Assembly: GCF_000003815.2 (NCBI RefSeq)
Contig: NC_049989.1
Span: 13,729,764-13,793,763, forward strand
Origin: Branchiostoma floridae
Taxonomy: Eukaryota; Chordata; Leptocardii; Amphioxiformes; Branchiostomatidae
Reading direction: 5' to 3'
Length of the DNA stretch: 64,000 nt
The notes below the pieces were generated by a model. That model saw only the letters and a program-made list of their open reading frames with translations, searched no databases and had not been told where the DNA came from. Below, in pieces: positions 34,440 through 45,456 of this stretch (positions are counted from its first letter, which is position 1; the number at the start of each line of letters is the position of its first letter). The position numbers and the translations under genes are program-made.

Positions 34440-35420
34440 TTACAGCGAAAATCCACTATACCGTCTGACGCACCCCGCTGTCCAACAACGAATTCTCTAC
34501 ACGATTGTCCAACAATCTCACCACACCGTCCACCGGTGCCGTTGTTCAACAGCGAGTACAATATACAACCATGTACTGCACCCCACCGTCCGACGGTGCC
34601 GCTGTCCAACAGCAAATACAACATACAGTCATATACTGCACCACCCCCTCCAACGGTGCCGCTGTCCAACCGCAAATATCAGATACAACAAAGTACTGTA
34701 CCACACCGTCCAACGGTGCCGCTGTCCGACAGCGAATATAACATACAACCATGTACTTGTACTACACCGTCCAACGGTGCCGCTGTCCAACGGCGAATAC
34801 AACATACAACCATGTATGTACTGTGCCCCACCGTCCAACGGTGCCGCTGTCCAACAGGAAATACAACATACAATCATATACTGTACCACACCGTCCGGCG
34901 GCCACGCTGTCCAACAGCAAATGCAATATACAACAAAGTACTGTACTACACCGTTCAACGGTGCCCGCTGTCTGACAGCAAATACAATATGCAACAATTA
35001 CTGTACCACACCGTCCGACGGTGCCACTGTCCAACAGCAAATACAACATACACGATGTATGTACTGTACCACACCGTCCAACGGTGCCCGCTGTCCGACA
35101 GCAAATACAATATGCAACAATTTACTGTACCACACCGTCCGACGGTGCCGCTGTCCAACAGCAAATACAACATATACACGATGTATGTACTGTACCACAC
35201 CGTCCAACGGTGCCCGCTGTCCGACAGCAAATACAATATGCAACAATTTACTGTACCAAACCGTCCGACGGTGCCGCTGTCCAACAGCAAATACAACATA
35301 CACGATGTATGTACCGTACCACACCGTCCAACGGTGCCCGCTGTCCGACAGCAAATACAATATGCAACAATTTACTGTACCAAACCGTCCGACGGTGCCG
35401 CTGTCCAACAGCAACACTGG
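34440..35420. repeat. Satellite-like array A, unit about 62 bp
   Basis: About fifteen copies of a unit contain CCGTCCGACGGTGCCGCTGT, CCAACAGCAAATACAACATA and TACTGTACCACA. In the right half (about 35011-35410) two unit variants alternate: CAACGGTGCCCGCTGTCCGA and GACGGTGCCGCTGTCCAACA. That forms a dimeric higher-order repeat of about 125-130 bp. Several long open frames run through it on both strands because the unit lacks stops, and they are not genes. A short array of the same unit lies at 38479-38728. Confidence 0.95.
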
Positions 35421-35539
35421 GGGAAAGGGTATCGGATGTAGCCATATCCGAGCAGGGATATTTGCGTATTTGTAACAAATGCTAGCGAATGCAAACGGAT
35501 TCGAGTTGGATCCCTAAAATATCCGAAATTTGGATTTTT

Positions 35540-35935
35540 GGGATCCGGAATGAAAAGACTCAAACATATCCCAAACTGGGATTTTCCACGGATGCGAAGT
35601 CGTTTTTTAGGGATTTCTTTGAATACCTGGAATGATCGGATCGCAAAGAATCGCCAAACGGTATTTCCCTCGGATGCGAAGTCGTTTTTCAAAGGATTTC
35701 TTCGAATACCTGGAATGAATGGGTCCCAAAACGGCCTTTGCCGCGGATGCGAAGTCGTTTTTATAGGATTTTCCTCGTATATTTGGCATGGTCGGATCCT
35801 AAGAAATCCCAATGCGGCATTTGCCGCGGATGCGAAGTCGTTTTTTAGGGATTTCTTCGTATGATCAGATCATAAAGAATCCAAAACGGGATTTTCTGCA
35901 GATACAAAGTCACTTTAATGAATTTTCCGCACATT
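35540..35935. repeat. Minisatellite B, unit about 72-84 bp
   Basis: Five copies of CGGATGCGAAGTCGTTTTT occur near 35589, 35671, 35743, 35827 and (diverged) 35899. They are separated by AGGGATTTCTTCGAATACCT-like DNA. Confidence 0.9.
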
Positions 35936-36512
35936 TGACAAATCACAATATCATGTGTGCCCAATTACTTTCTTATAAAAGGCTTACACGATTTGAAATA
36001 GAAAAGAATGCACAGAATAATCTTATTCTAAACCAGTCCTGAGAAGAACTAAACGACGTAATGTCATCGAGGCCGAATCCTGTCTGCCACATGATATGTA
36101 TACAGATACAATATTGCAACAAGAATGGGTTATACCAGGTATGTACAGAGAGTCCCTGTTATCTAATTATGTTAAGGGAAAGTTGAATCCTTTAACCGCC
36201 AATATCACATGACTTCTTATACTTCCAAATAGAATATAGGATCAAACGTGAATGCAATTTTACTTTAATGTAAAGCTGACATGGGAGTCTGTGGCTAATC
36301 TTGCTTCTACGAATATCTGTTTCTATTACAAATCAAAGTCTTCGCGATGTCCAACTCTAAGGAATTTCCACATCCGGCTACAGGATACAGATAGTGAATC
36401 CAGCTTGTAAAGTACAACTAACATGACTTCTAGTATCAGTATGTACAGCTTCTCGCAACAGCACAAAGTCTCCTTTCTACTAGTGACAGTGCTTCGCTTC
36501 TTTTCAGGCTAG

Positions 36513-36611
36513 TTACGTCCTGATCCCTGCCAGCTCAATTTCTTCTGTGCCCTTCCTGTAGTCCAGTGTTCTCTCAGCTGTTGACACGGTCAGAGAATGT
36601 CGACCCGCCTT
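36513..36611 (-). CDS. Terminal exon of the unrecognised gene
   Basis: A strong acceptor (TTCTTTCTCTTTTTCAG) is followed by 32 codons beginning KAGRHSLTVSTAERTLDYRK and ending ELAGIRT with a TAA. The composition is coding-like. It joins exon 37224-37364 in phase 0. Confidence 0.6.
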   Translation of the reverse strand, partial: KAGRHSLTVSTAERTLDYRKGTEEIELAGIRT

Positions 36612-39600
36612 CTGAAAAAGAGAAAGAATAATCCCATCAAATTTTGAGATAGCTAAAGCATCCATGTTTGATGGATGCGTCCGTCAAAGTAATTAGGATG
36701 TATAAAATTGTCACAGGCCTTAAAGTGCCCGAGCAGGAACAAATGCATCTGATTGTGGTATCGCCATTATCACCGTTACATTCCGCATTATCATACCAAA
36801 AAAGTCCCCCGGGAGGGCGCGGCAGAAACAGTCTAGCGTTGCATAATTAGTGACAAGGTGTGATCTGCTTCCCCGGCCGGACTTTGCATTGTGTACGAGA
36901 CGTCGCATATAAACAAACACGTAAACACCGTTGGAACAGAATGTTCCTATGCGAATAAATACCAGGCTTGAGACAAACATATGTGTATACAAGTACTGTT
37001 TTGATGATGATTCACATTTTCCCCAAATAAGTCAACAGTTACTCAGCAAGTATCATGCTTGTGACTTGTGTTTTGTAAGGCTCCGTTATGTCGTTTTCTG
37101 ATAAGTTTCTGTTCAGCCCAAGCATACCAAAAGCGCTACTAACTACTAGCCAACAAGGAATGTAGTCACAAAGACGAATTCAAAGCGGGTATTGTTTGGA
37201 AACAATCATTGTATAAAACATACCTCGCCGTGATATCCGCAGGACAGTGATGTAAAATAGCTCCAGGACGCCGAACTACAAAACAGGGCTGGCTGTTTCA
37301 GTCCCTCGATCGCCGTCCCGTCCGTCGACTGCCACTTGAGTTTGGTCACCGCCTCAACATCACCCTACTACAGAAGTTCACACACGTGTGTACAAATCCA
37401 TATCCCGAGTTCAACGTTTCAAAACTCAAAGTGGTACAAAAAGATTGCGGTCCTCACGGACAACGCTGACTATCTCCGCTTTATTTTTAAACTGACTGAT
37501 GTGCAGTCTGATTGGTCAGAGAGACAACGATTGGATTACCCATAATACACCGCCCCAATGTACGGATGCAAAAAAAATACAGAGTCGCATGTTTAAGATA
37601 TCCCAAGATTACCAACAATGCACTGCTCCAATGGAATCCCATCCACTGGAGCAATCCACTGGAGCAGTGCATTGTTGGTAATCTTGCCACGAATGCAGAA
37701 AAAAAACCATTTCGCATCCTTACGAATCCGAGTATCCCTGTATCTAGCGTAACGTGGATTGTCTCACTTGTATTGACGTTACAAACTGTGGTGTCCGAGG
37801 TACAAAAAGGGGGAAAGATATGACCGATATGCTCAAAAACAAGAGTGCTAGCCACGCATACATAAAAAGTAAGTATTCTTACGGAAGCTGTGTTAGCATC
37901 CGGAAGCTGTGTTAGCATCCGCCACGAAGTAAGTAAGCAAACGAATTCCGTGTTTGCATCCACCGCGAGTTTCTGATACCAACGAATGCGTTACGGATGT
38001 GTATGGGATCCGTGATTTTTGGTAATCTTTGGTATCCGTCAGCATCCGTCAGGATGTTAAAAATTTGTATCCTTGGTATTCGTCTGCATCTGAAGACTTT
38101 TCGCTGATAAACAAGAATCCTGACCACGTATTCTTTCGTTTGCGTTAAAACTAAGTATCCATACGAATACAATGTTTGAATCAGTTAGTGGCTTACAGAT
38201 ACCAACGAATCCGTGATTATAAGTAAGTATCCATACGAATGCAGTGTTAGCATCCGTCACGAAGTACTGAGTATACGGGTTCTGTGTTTATATCCCCCGA
38301 TGAGAGTTACGGATACCTACGAATGCGTTGCGGATGCAAGTGGGATCCGTCATTTTTTGGGATCCGTGATGGTTTTTGGGATCCGTCAGCATTTGTCAGC
38401 ATACGTCAGCATCCGTCAGGTGTTGCAAATTTGAATCCGTCAGCATCCGTCTACATATTCGGTCTTTTCGTCTAGTGCAAATACAACATACACGATGTAT
38501 GTACTGTACCACACCGTCCAACGGTGCCCGCTGTCCGACAGCAAATACAATATGCAACAATTACTGTACCAAACCGTCCGACGGTGCCGCTGTCCAACAG
38601 CAAATACAATATACACAAATTACTGTACCACACCGTCCGACGGTGCTGCTGTCCGACAGCGAATACAATATACAACAATTACTTTATTACGTCATCCGAC
38701 GGTGCCGTTGTCCGACAGCGAATTCTAACCAATTAAAACATTAAATCGATCGACGATCCTCAGTCATACAGAGTCAAAACCTAAAGTTTCCTCACAAAAG
38801 TTACGTCCTCGGTACTAAGAAATCAGACCACTGCGCCCCGCTGATCAGCCTGACAGGAGCTGGGGAGGAGAGAATACCGGGTTAGTGCAAAACTGCGACC
38901 CACTCCGAAACTACGTCTCGCTGATCAGCCTGACAGGAGCTGGGGAGGAGAGAACGCCGGGTTAGTGCCGAACTGCTCCCCGCCAGTCAGCCTGACAGGA
39001 GCTGGGGAGGAGAGAATACCGGTTTAGTGCAAAACTGCTCCCCGCCAGTCAGCCTGACAGGAGCTGGGGAGGAGAGAACGCCGGGTTAGTGCCGAACTGC
39101 TCCCCGCCAGTCAGCCTGACAGGAGCTGGGGAGGAGAGAACGCCGGGTTAGTGCCGAACTGCGCCCCTCCAGTCAGCCTGACAGGAGCTGGGGAGGAGAG
39201 AGCGCCGGGTTAGTGCCGAACTGCTCCCCGCCAGTCAGCCTGACAGGAGCTGTGGTGGAGAGAACGCCGGGTTAGTGCCGAACTGCTCCCCGCCGATCAG
39301 CCCGACAGGAGCTGTGGTGGAGAGAAACGCGGTTTAGTGCAGACCTGCGACCCGCCCCGAACTGCGCCCCGCCGATCAGCATGACAGGAGCTGGTAAACT
39401 GGAAGAAGGGCACATCACATGTTACGTCACCGCGGCAAAAATTACTGAGAAAACAGAAACATCACGAGTTCACGACGGTTAAAAGATCTCTTACTAGCGT
39501 ACAGGCTGTCCGACAACCTGAAGTGCAAAAACAAACACTTTCAGAAAGGATATCACAGTCAACTTGGAATCACCGCTGCAAATTGTTGACTACTGCCCGA

Positions 39601-40424
39601 GTATTGAAGTCTTTGAGCCTGGTCCAACCACTTTCCGGGCTGTTGACTGCTCCACAGATTGCAGAAATGCTGGCCTAGCACAGAAAACCATGGCAAAATT
39701 GTACGGTAAAACAGACAAGCAACACTGCTAAAACGAGAGCAGCCCAATCAGGCAACTCTACCCGAAACGTGGCGCTTCGGCACACACAGAAAAACACTGA
39801 CCACCACTTTGACGACTGCCCAAAGTTTCCAAAAAATGGCTTAACTCACCCACAGAGGTGTCAGTAATAAGTTTAACCACTACTGTCGTCAGGGGAGGAA
39901 TGTCAGGTGCTCCTCCAGGCCCTCGGTGATCAGTTCAGTGTTGTTCTGCTCCATTAGGCTCCTTGCGCGAGAAAACAAGGATTACGGCAGTCCTGGTGGT
40001 GATACAGCCTTGTCTGAATACCTAACTCATGCGAAAAAAAAAACAAGAAAATCAAAATGCATCCGAAGCCAAGTTAACCACGCTAAGTTGAATCAATCTC
40101 ACCTGCGCACCCGAACACGTGCGCTCCACATACAGATGCAAATTCCACTCATAAATGACACGAGTATCAGAAGGAACATTTGAAAACTCGAATATGCTCT
40201 AAAACACAAGCTGCACGCCTTAGGAAAGGTGAGCAAACAAATTCACAGAATAATAAAACGAAATTCAGACAGCAAAATGTCTCTGCACTGAGAACACTGT
40301 CCCGCCAAAGCGCGGGAAACAGACCGCCAAACAAAAATTCCAGAACACGCCATAAGGCGGCAAGGCAATACTGCGTACCTTCTAGGTTAGTGATACTAAC
40401 GCCATAGGACAACTCAGTCCTTTG
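36513..40424 (-). CDS. Unrecognised protein, 3' part of a gene in five phase-matched exons
   Basis: Minus-strand exons 40379-40424, 39850-39882, 39574-39674, 37224-37364 and 36513-36611 all have AG/GT borders. Their phases agree across every junction (0/1, 1/1, 1/0, 0/0), giving 139 codons and a TAA stop. Readable parts: QRTELSYGVSITNLE, VVVKLITDTSVGQHF, WSSQQPGKWLDQAQRLQY, KLKWQSTDGTAIEGLKQPAL, SASWSYFTSLSCGYHGE, and the end ERTLDYRKGTEEIELAGIRT. It is mixed polar/aromatic with no transmembrane segment, and I do not recognise the family. The last two exons are the most convincing. The 33-nt exon is the weakest. Upstream exons were not found. Minisatellites fill the 2.2-kb intron between 37364 and 39574. 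Confidence 0.5.
37224..37364 (-). CDS. Penultimate exon of the unrecognised gene
   Basis: Forty-seven codons begin GDVEAVTKLKWQSTDGTAIE and end SLSCGYHGE at a GTATGTT donor. It is phase 0 on both sides. CpG content and codon use are unlike the flanking repeats. Confidence 0.6.
37605..37685. repeat. Perfect inverted repeat with 26-bp arms
   Basis: The left arm AAGATTACCAACAATGCACT continues to GCTCCA. The right arm TGGAGCAGTGCATTGTTGGT continues to AATCTT. The arms are exact reverse complements around a 28-bp spacer that itself contains CCACTGGAGCAATCCAC. It can form a stable hairpin. It lies just outside exon 37224-37364, probably in the intron of the minus-strand gene. Confidence 0.9.
37875..38460. 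repeat. Degenerate short-period repeat D (GGATCCGT/CATCCGTCAG)
   Basis: Many copies of words such as ATCCGTCAGCATCCGT, GTTAGCATCCG and GGATCCGT occur with irregular spacing. One exact tandem pair of GGAAGCTGTGTTAGCATCC lies near 37886-37920. Confidence 0.8.
38479..38728. repeat. Short array of satellite unit A (second location)
   Basis: Four units like those at 34440-35420, in the same orientation, begin ACAACATACACGATGTATGT and end near TGCCGTTGTCCGACAGCGAA. They are separated from the main array by 3.06 kb. Confidence 0.92.
38845..39395. repeat. 62-bp minisatellite E, about nine copies
   Basis: CAGCCTGACAGGAGCTGGGG recurs at 62-bp intervals (near 38991, 39053, 39115, 39177 and 39239), with longer first and last intervals of about 80 bp. 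Units include GAGAACGCCGGGTTAGTGCC. Copies are very similar, so this is a recent array. It lies in an intron of the unrecognised minus-strand gene. Confidence 0.93.
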
Positions 40425-40523
40425 CTACCGGCAAGATACGTTCCCAGAAGTAAAAGATGTCACCGGCTTGCACATGGCTGGTACCGCGCTACAGGAGCTC
40501 TGCTAGACAACGTCCTGTTCGTG

Positions 40524-40631
40524 CGGCTCATGATTCACTTGTGAATAGAGGGGGAGTTATATCACATGTCATAAACTCACGCGAGTGGAGATCTCGCGAG
40601 AGTTCATTCCATTGTGATATTATTGGGAATC
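40524..40631. repeat. 108-bp direct repeat, copy 2
   Basis: Identical by eye to 33075-33182 and in the same orientation. Confidence 0.92.
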
Positions 40632-40952
40632 TGCATATATGGGACTTGACCATGCTCCCGTTACCAAGACGAGGAATGTTTTGTTGTCTCAAGAGGCTCA
40701 CTTTGTTAGGGTCAAGTTTACCTCTTGTTGTTTCAAGAGGCCCACCCTGTTTAATAGGGCCAAGTTAACTTGTGGAGAGATAAAAGAACAGAACAAAGGA
40801 GCCATGACCATGACTGTTTTTAATTGATGTTTGTATTAAAATATTGTCCTCTGTATGTATGTTATCTATGCATGAAGTCCAGGAAGATTAGTGGCGTGCC
40901 CTAGGGCCGTCACTAATGGATTTTCTAATAAAGTCTCAAGTCTCAAGTCAGG
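40632..40952 (+). mobile_element. Non-LTR retrotransposon 3' tail
   Basis: The block ends GGCGTGCCCTAGGGCCGTCA, then CTAATGGATTTTCTAATAAA and a GTCTCAAGTCTCAAG short repeat. GATTAGTGGC and GCCGTCACTAATGG can pair as a 3' stem. This layout (conserved 3' stem, AATAAA, short tandem tail) is typical of CR1/L2-like LINE ends. No ORF remains. The adjacent 108-bp repeat may be part of the same insertion. Confidence 0.55.
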
Positions 40953-40964
40953 CGGGGTGTTTTC

Positions 40965-42180
40965 AGCGGGGTGTTTTCCGACACAATCGAGGTGGGTATT
41001 TGTACAAACAAGAAATCTTTTTAAAAAAGCTGTGCCTTGCCGCGTATTTTATGTTATTTTGGTAAGTTAGACTAGATTCTACGCTTAAAAGTCCCGAGTT
41101 CCACATGTCGCCCCCCCCTCATTATCATAATTTATGTCAGATGAATTATTGGCACATTAAACAGGTTTTGTAAAACTTTTTGACCCACAATGAATATGCA
41201 TTATTTTTTATTACAAACTAAGTTCCTTCTGATGCAATTTGTGATATATATTTATATAAACATGGTGAGTTAAAGCGTAGATTTATTACGCTGGACCACA
41301 TACAGTAACATGCGTCTAGAAGAGCGTTTTAATACTCGCCTGGAATGTACCATTGTCTAACTAAGCCATGAATCTCGGCAAGGAAAGAAGGGCCTTTGGA
41401 AGGGGCTTTGGAAGGGCTGGGTTAAAAGGTCCGTCCATTGATCCATGGAAAAAAGCTGGCGTAAAGCCTTGCCTGGCGGCAAGGCAAAAATTCAACTACA
41501 GGTATGGTCCAGGTCAGGTCTGTGAAGATTTTGTGAATGGGCGATACTCCGATAGTCATAGGTCCATTTCGCTAAAAATGCTTGTGTTTCGTTGAGTATC
41601 CGACTTTTACTGGTGTTTTAAAGTCCTATTTCAATGTAAACACCACTAACTGCCTCTGTTCACTTAGAGCAAGTTTGACTGTGGAAACTTGGTGAAAATG
41701 ATTTAATCTCCTTTACTCCGACTTTATTCCTTTTGAACCAGTAAACCCCAAAGAACGACTGCCAGTATAATCGGTTTATTTTCTAATCGGTTTAAAATCC
41801 TGTAAGCCAAAGTTACAGGTGGATTCCATCATGCACTGACCATGCGTATATCCGGCAGGACTGCACGTGAACAACCACCCTGCTCAAACGAATAGAAGTA
41901 CAGACGGCGCCTATTTTCTAAGAAAGCGTGGTCTGAGAGCCAATCACCATTGAATAGCATCCGGTGCCTCACATATTTAAATCGCCGATTTCTTCTGCTC
42001 CGCCCAAATTCCTACCTTCATCCTCGAGGCGCTTCCAGCCACGAAGTACTCCAAGTCACAGGTTACTTGACGTACCATCATCTCTAACACCACACCTTGG
42101 CACTACGCGTACGGCGGCGAGTTAAAGCCTGTACTAGTTTTTTTTTTTTCTTTTCTTTTCTTTTTGCTATCATCGTGCTT
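40965..42180. other. Unassigned, with promoter-like words
   Basis: No gene is recognised. At 41935-42000 GAGCCAATCACC (CCAAT box), CATATTTAAATC (TATA-like) and GCTCCGCCCAAA (GC-box-like) occur within 65 bp on the plus strand. A T-rich run lies at 42140-42165. No downstream coding exon was found, so promoter function is unproven. Confidence 0.25.
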
Positions 42181-42181
42181 G

Positions 42182-44570
42182 CTAAAATGCTGTTTCTTAG
42201 CAACGGTTGCTAGGTAACCGATTTTCCCAGCACATAGCTACAGTATTGACGTCTGTGCTATAATAATTCAAGTTACAATGATAGAATTTGGTCGAATCAT
42301 ACAACAAATAAGTCGCATTAGCATGTTGTGCATATTTGTTTGTCAAGACTAACATAATTTGTAAAAAAAAAGGCGTTTTCAGGCAGAGATGCTCTCTTTG
42401 GTACTCGTTACCATGCAAAAATGTTGCCTAGCAACCGTTGTCATGTATAAGCAGGTTTCTTTTGGCACTACCCCTAGAATTGTTTCTATTGTTGTACAGA
42501 ACACTTGTGCCAAGTTTGCAAAAATTTGACTAGAAATGTCTATTCAGGGCTCCTTCTGATTTTAAGTACATCTGTAATCAGTAGAATTTTCTTCAAACGA
42601 CAAATATAGATTTCGAGATCCCCTATCAGATGTATTGTACTTTTAGCTGTTGACTTAGTCATATTTTTTAAAATCAAGATGGCTGTTTTGGGCTATTTTT
42701 GACCAAAAACGTCAATTTTGGGGGTGTTAAACTATGATGAAACAAAGCAGCATATTAATTTGTAGTAGTAGTAGTAGTAGACTGGTTTATTTAGCAATAA
42801 GCATAATAGTCCTCCTGGCAGCCTATAAGGCTGAATTGCGAGGATATATATATTACAATCATGATCCATTCAAAATACATCAATTAGAAACACTTGTTGA
42901 ACGTTGTTAAAACAATGGGTCAATAGTTACTACTTAAGATACAGTATCGACGTAATACAAATTTGTTACGTTCAAAGAATCCCGCTATTTACAGGCTTAG
43001 ACTTTATATAGACTTTTAAAACAAGACAACTATTTGAGTGATGCTTATCCAAATAACATCAAAATAAGTAAAAGCAGCAAGAAGCAGAAGAGTTTTCTTT
43101 TTCTAACCTTTCAAAGTACCTAGCATGTTTCTATGGCAACCGTTGCTAAGGAAAAGATACTTCCGTAGCAACGGGAAGGCTTGGATCATTATTAGTCGAC
43201 AAAACTAATTGATTCATGAAACACTTGTATTTTACAGCAAAACTAGTTGAACTTGACTTTTAAGGAAAGCAAATCCAGTGTTATGTACCCTTCATACACG
43301 ATATAAATGATGCATCCACCTACTTGGATGCATTAGGAAGTGCCGCTCTCCTGGATTTCATTTTTGAAGGTATCATTATATGTACCGGACAGGTCTTGCA
43401 TCTTCATTAGGCTACAGAGGGTAACGTTAATGGTCAACGGAAATGTTCAGGATATTTGATGTCCATCGCTCTGCTTGGGATATATGGCCACGTTATAGAT
43501 CCGGGACGTACTGCATCAAAGGTACATCAAGTCTGTTTTATTTTCCTAAAAATCAGTTCCATTCATTATGCTGTACCATACAACAGGTTTTTCATAAATC
43601 CATCAAGTTAACTCACTTTTAAAGACTGTATAAGGCCCCGAGCCATTCGTTGCTATGGAGGCATATTGCCCTGACAACGGTTACCATGGAAACATGCCAG
43701 ACACAAGTGTAAAAAATGACTTTCTTCAAGTGCGATATCATTTGAATAAGTATCGCACAAGTCACATGTATGATTTGTTATTTGAGGCAAACTGGCAGAA
43801 ATCCATTGCCAATGTGTCATAGATATGGCGCCTACAATGCATTATGGGTAAATCAAATCAAAGTAGATTTTGAGTTTTATCAATTTATTAAATCATGATC
43901 AATTAAAACTACTCTTGCTGTGAAATACGACAACTGCTTCATGAACTGAAGACGTTTACACACTTAAAGCAACTTTGTAACATTATAGGGCTCCCCGTTG
44001 CTATGAACGTATCTTTTCCTTAGCAACGGTTGCCATGGAAACATGCTGGGCAGTTCTAAAGATAAGAAAATGACTCTCTACTGCCGCATGATTGTGACTT
44101 TTACTTAAGGTTTCATGATTTTGCCTTTTTCTAAGCATTTTACTCCCAATTATTTAGATAACATATACAATGGAACGGAACCCTAAAATGGACATTATTG
44201 GTAAAAATTTACCCAAAATCGTCATTTTTTTCTCAAACCATAGTATCCTTGACGACATATTTTGCACGGTGTACTATAATGGGATTGTCAATAACATATT
44301 TTTACCAAGTTACAGCCTAATCACATGAAATATTGCGACACAAAAGCCAAAAATGTAAATTTTTCTAGAAGAAAATTGCATGAAAGTGCGATAAAGTTGA
44401 TTTTTGAACATTTACATTTAAAAAAATACAGTCTGAATTCTAAAGAAACGGGTCTTGGCTACTGCAGTACTCGCTTTTGTGTCATTTGGCCTACAAATCA
44501 AGGCGTTTTCAGGCAGAGATGCTCTCTTTGGTACTCGTTACCATGCAAAAAATGTTGCCTTCCAGTTCGC
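42182..44570. repeat. Module-repeat region with X-box-like motifs
   Basis: A 60-bp block (AGGCGTTTTCAGGCAGAGAT to AAATGTTGCCT) occurs at 42370-42429 and 44500-44560. A second module containing GCAACCGTTGCTAAGGAAAA occurs at about 43121-43178, inverted at 43995-44048 and diverged at 43645-43705. These modules carry RFX X-box-like words: GTTGCTAGGTAAC, GTTGCCTAGCAAC (42423-42435), GTTTCTATGGCAAC, GTTACCATGGAAAC (43680-43693) and GTTGCCATGGAAAC (44029-44042). A (TAG)n run lies at 42763-42780. No coding exon is recognised. Confidence 0.6.
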
Positions 44571-45430
44571 GTTGTTTTGGTTTGTGATCCAAATTCCATT
44601 TGCGGCGAATGGACTTTGTATCCGGAGAGGTACCGTTGATATTCCTTTTTTTTTGCTGAATTTTTTAATTTTTTTTTTCTGAAAGCCTTTGACAAGTCAC
44701 TACGGGTATATCTTTCCACAGCACATTACTTACGTTGTACAATTACAGTCGATAATTAATGATAAGAGCAAAGAAATGGACGTCAGAAACAGGGGTAGAA
44801 TTATGATATTGCATGGTTTCTACCGTCTTGTTTCGTACCATCTGTGTATCTCCTATATGTTTATAATGAAGTAGCCACCAGGCAGGTCAGTTCCCTTCCA
44901 GCTACTAACTAGTCTCTCTGTGTACGGTAACACCAGTAGACATCCATGCTTCGCACCTTCTTTGATCCCCGCAAGCACGCCGGGTACATGAACCAGCTAC
45001 GGGCTAAAATGCCATCCTGATATCGACGTTGCCGCAACGTACATGCTAACTCACCACCTTAAGCTCAAGGCACAACCCGCCGTACGTGCAAATACATGCT
45101 GTCTACGTGCCAAACCTTGGGTAATATTTAGGGATCCGTAAGTGGTGAGTACCGCCTTCGTACGAACTCGTAGGGCCGGAATCCGACGGATTTTGAAGCA
45201 CGCAGACACGCCGTAGAACTTTACGTGCAGGCAAAACTTTAAAGACAAAAACATACTCTTCTTGGCGAAGAGAATGAAGAACAATTTTTACAACACAAGT
45301 TAGCAATGACCATAACAAAACGACCGTAAACTGGTAACCTTACGTTAGTTGTAAACGTGCACGTGAAACGATCATAGTAAAAGTGGCATCAGTGTGGTAG
45401 TCACGTACGAGTAATTGCTAACTTGCGTGG
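44571..45430. other. Unassigned, partly dispersed repeat
   Basis: No gene is recognised. Poly-T rich near 44645-44680. The DNA at 45060-45280 shares words with 31920-32060, and a 30-bp segment with 29524-29553, so it is probably transposable-element derived. Confidence 0.4.
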
Positions 45431-45456
45431 TTGCATGATTTCCCCGTCCTTGGCGT

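Noticed and set aside
34135-35485. Very long open frames (up to about 446 codons) on both strands
   Set aside because: They are read from stop-free satellite units. Several frames on both strands stay open at once and the peptide is just the repeat translated.
38845-39395. CRISPR-like 62-bp periodic array
   Set aside because: The whole 62-bp unit is repeated, so there are no variable spacers. It is a minisatellite.
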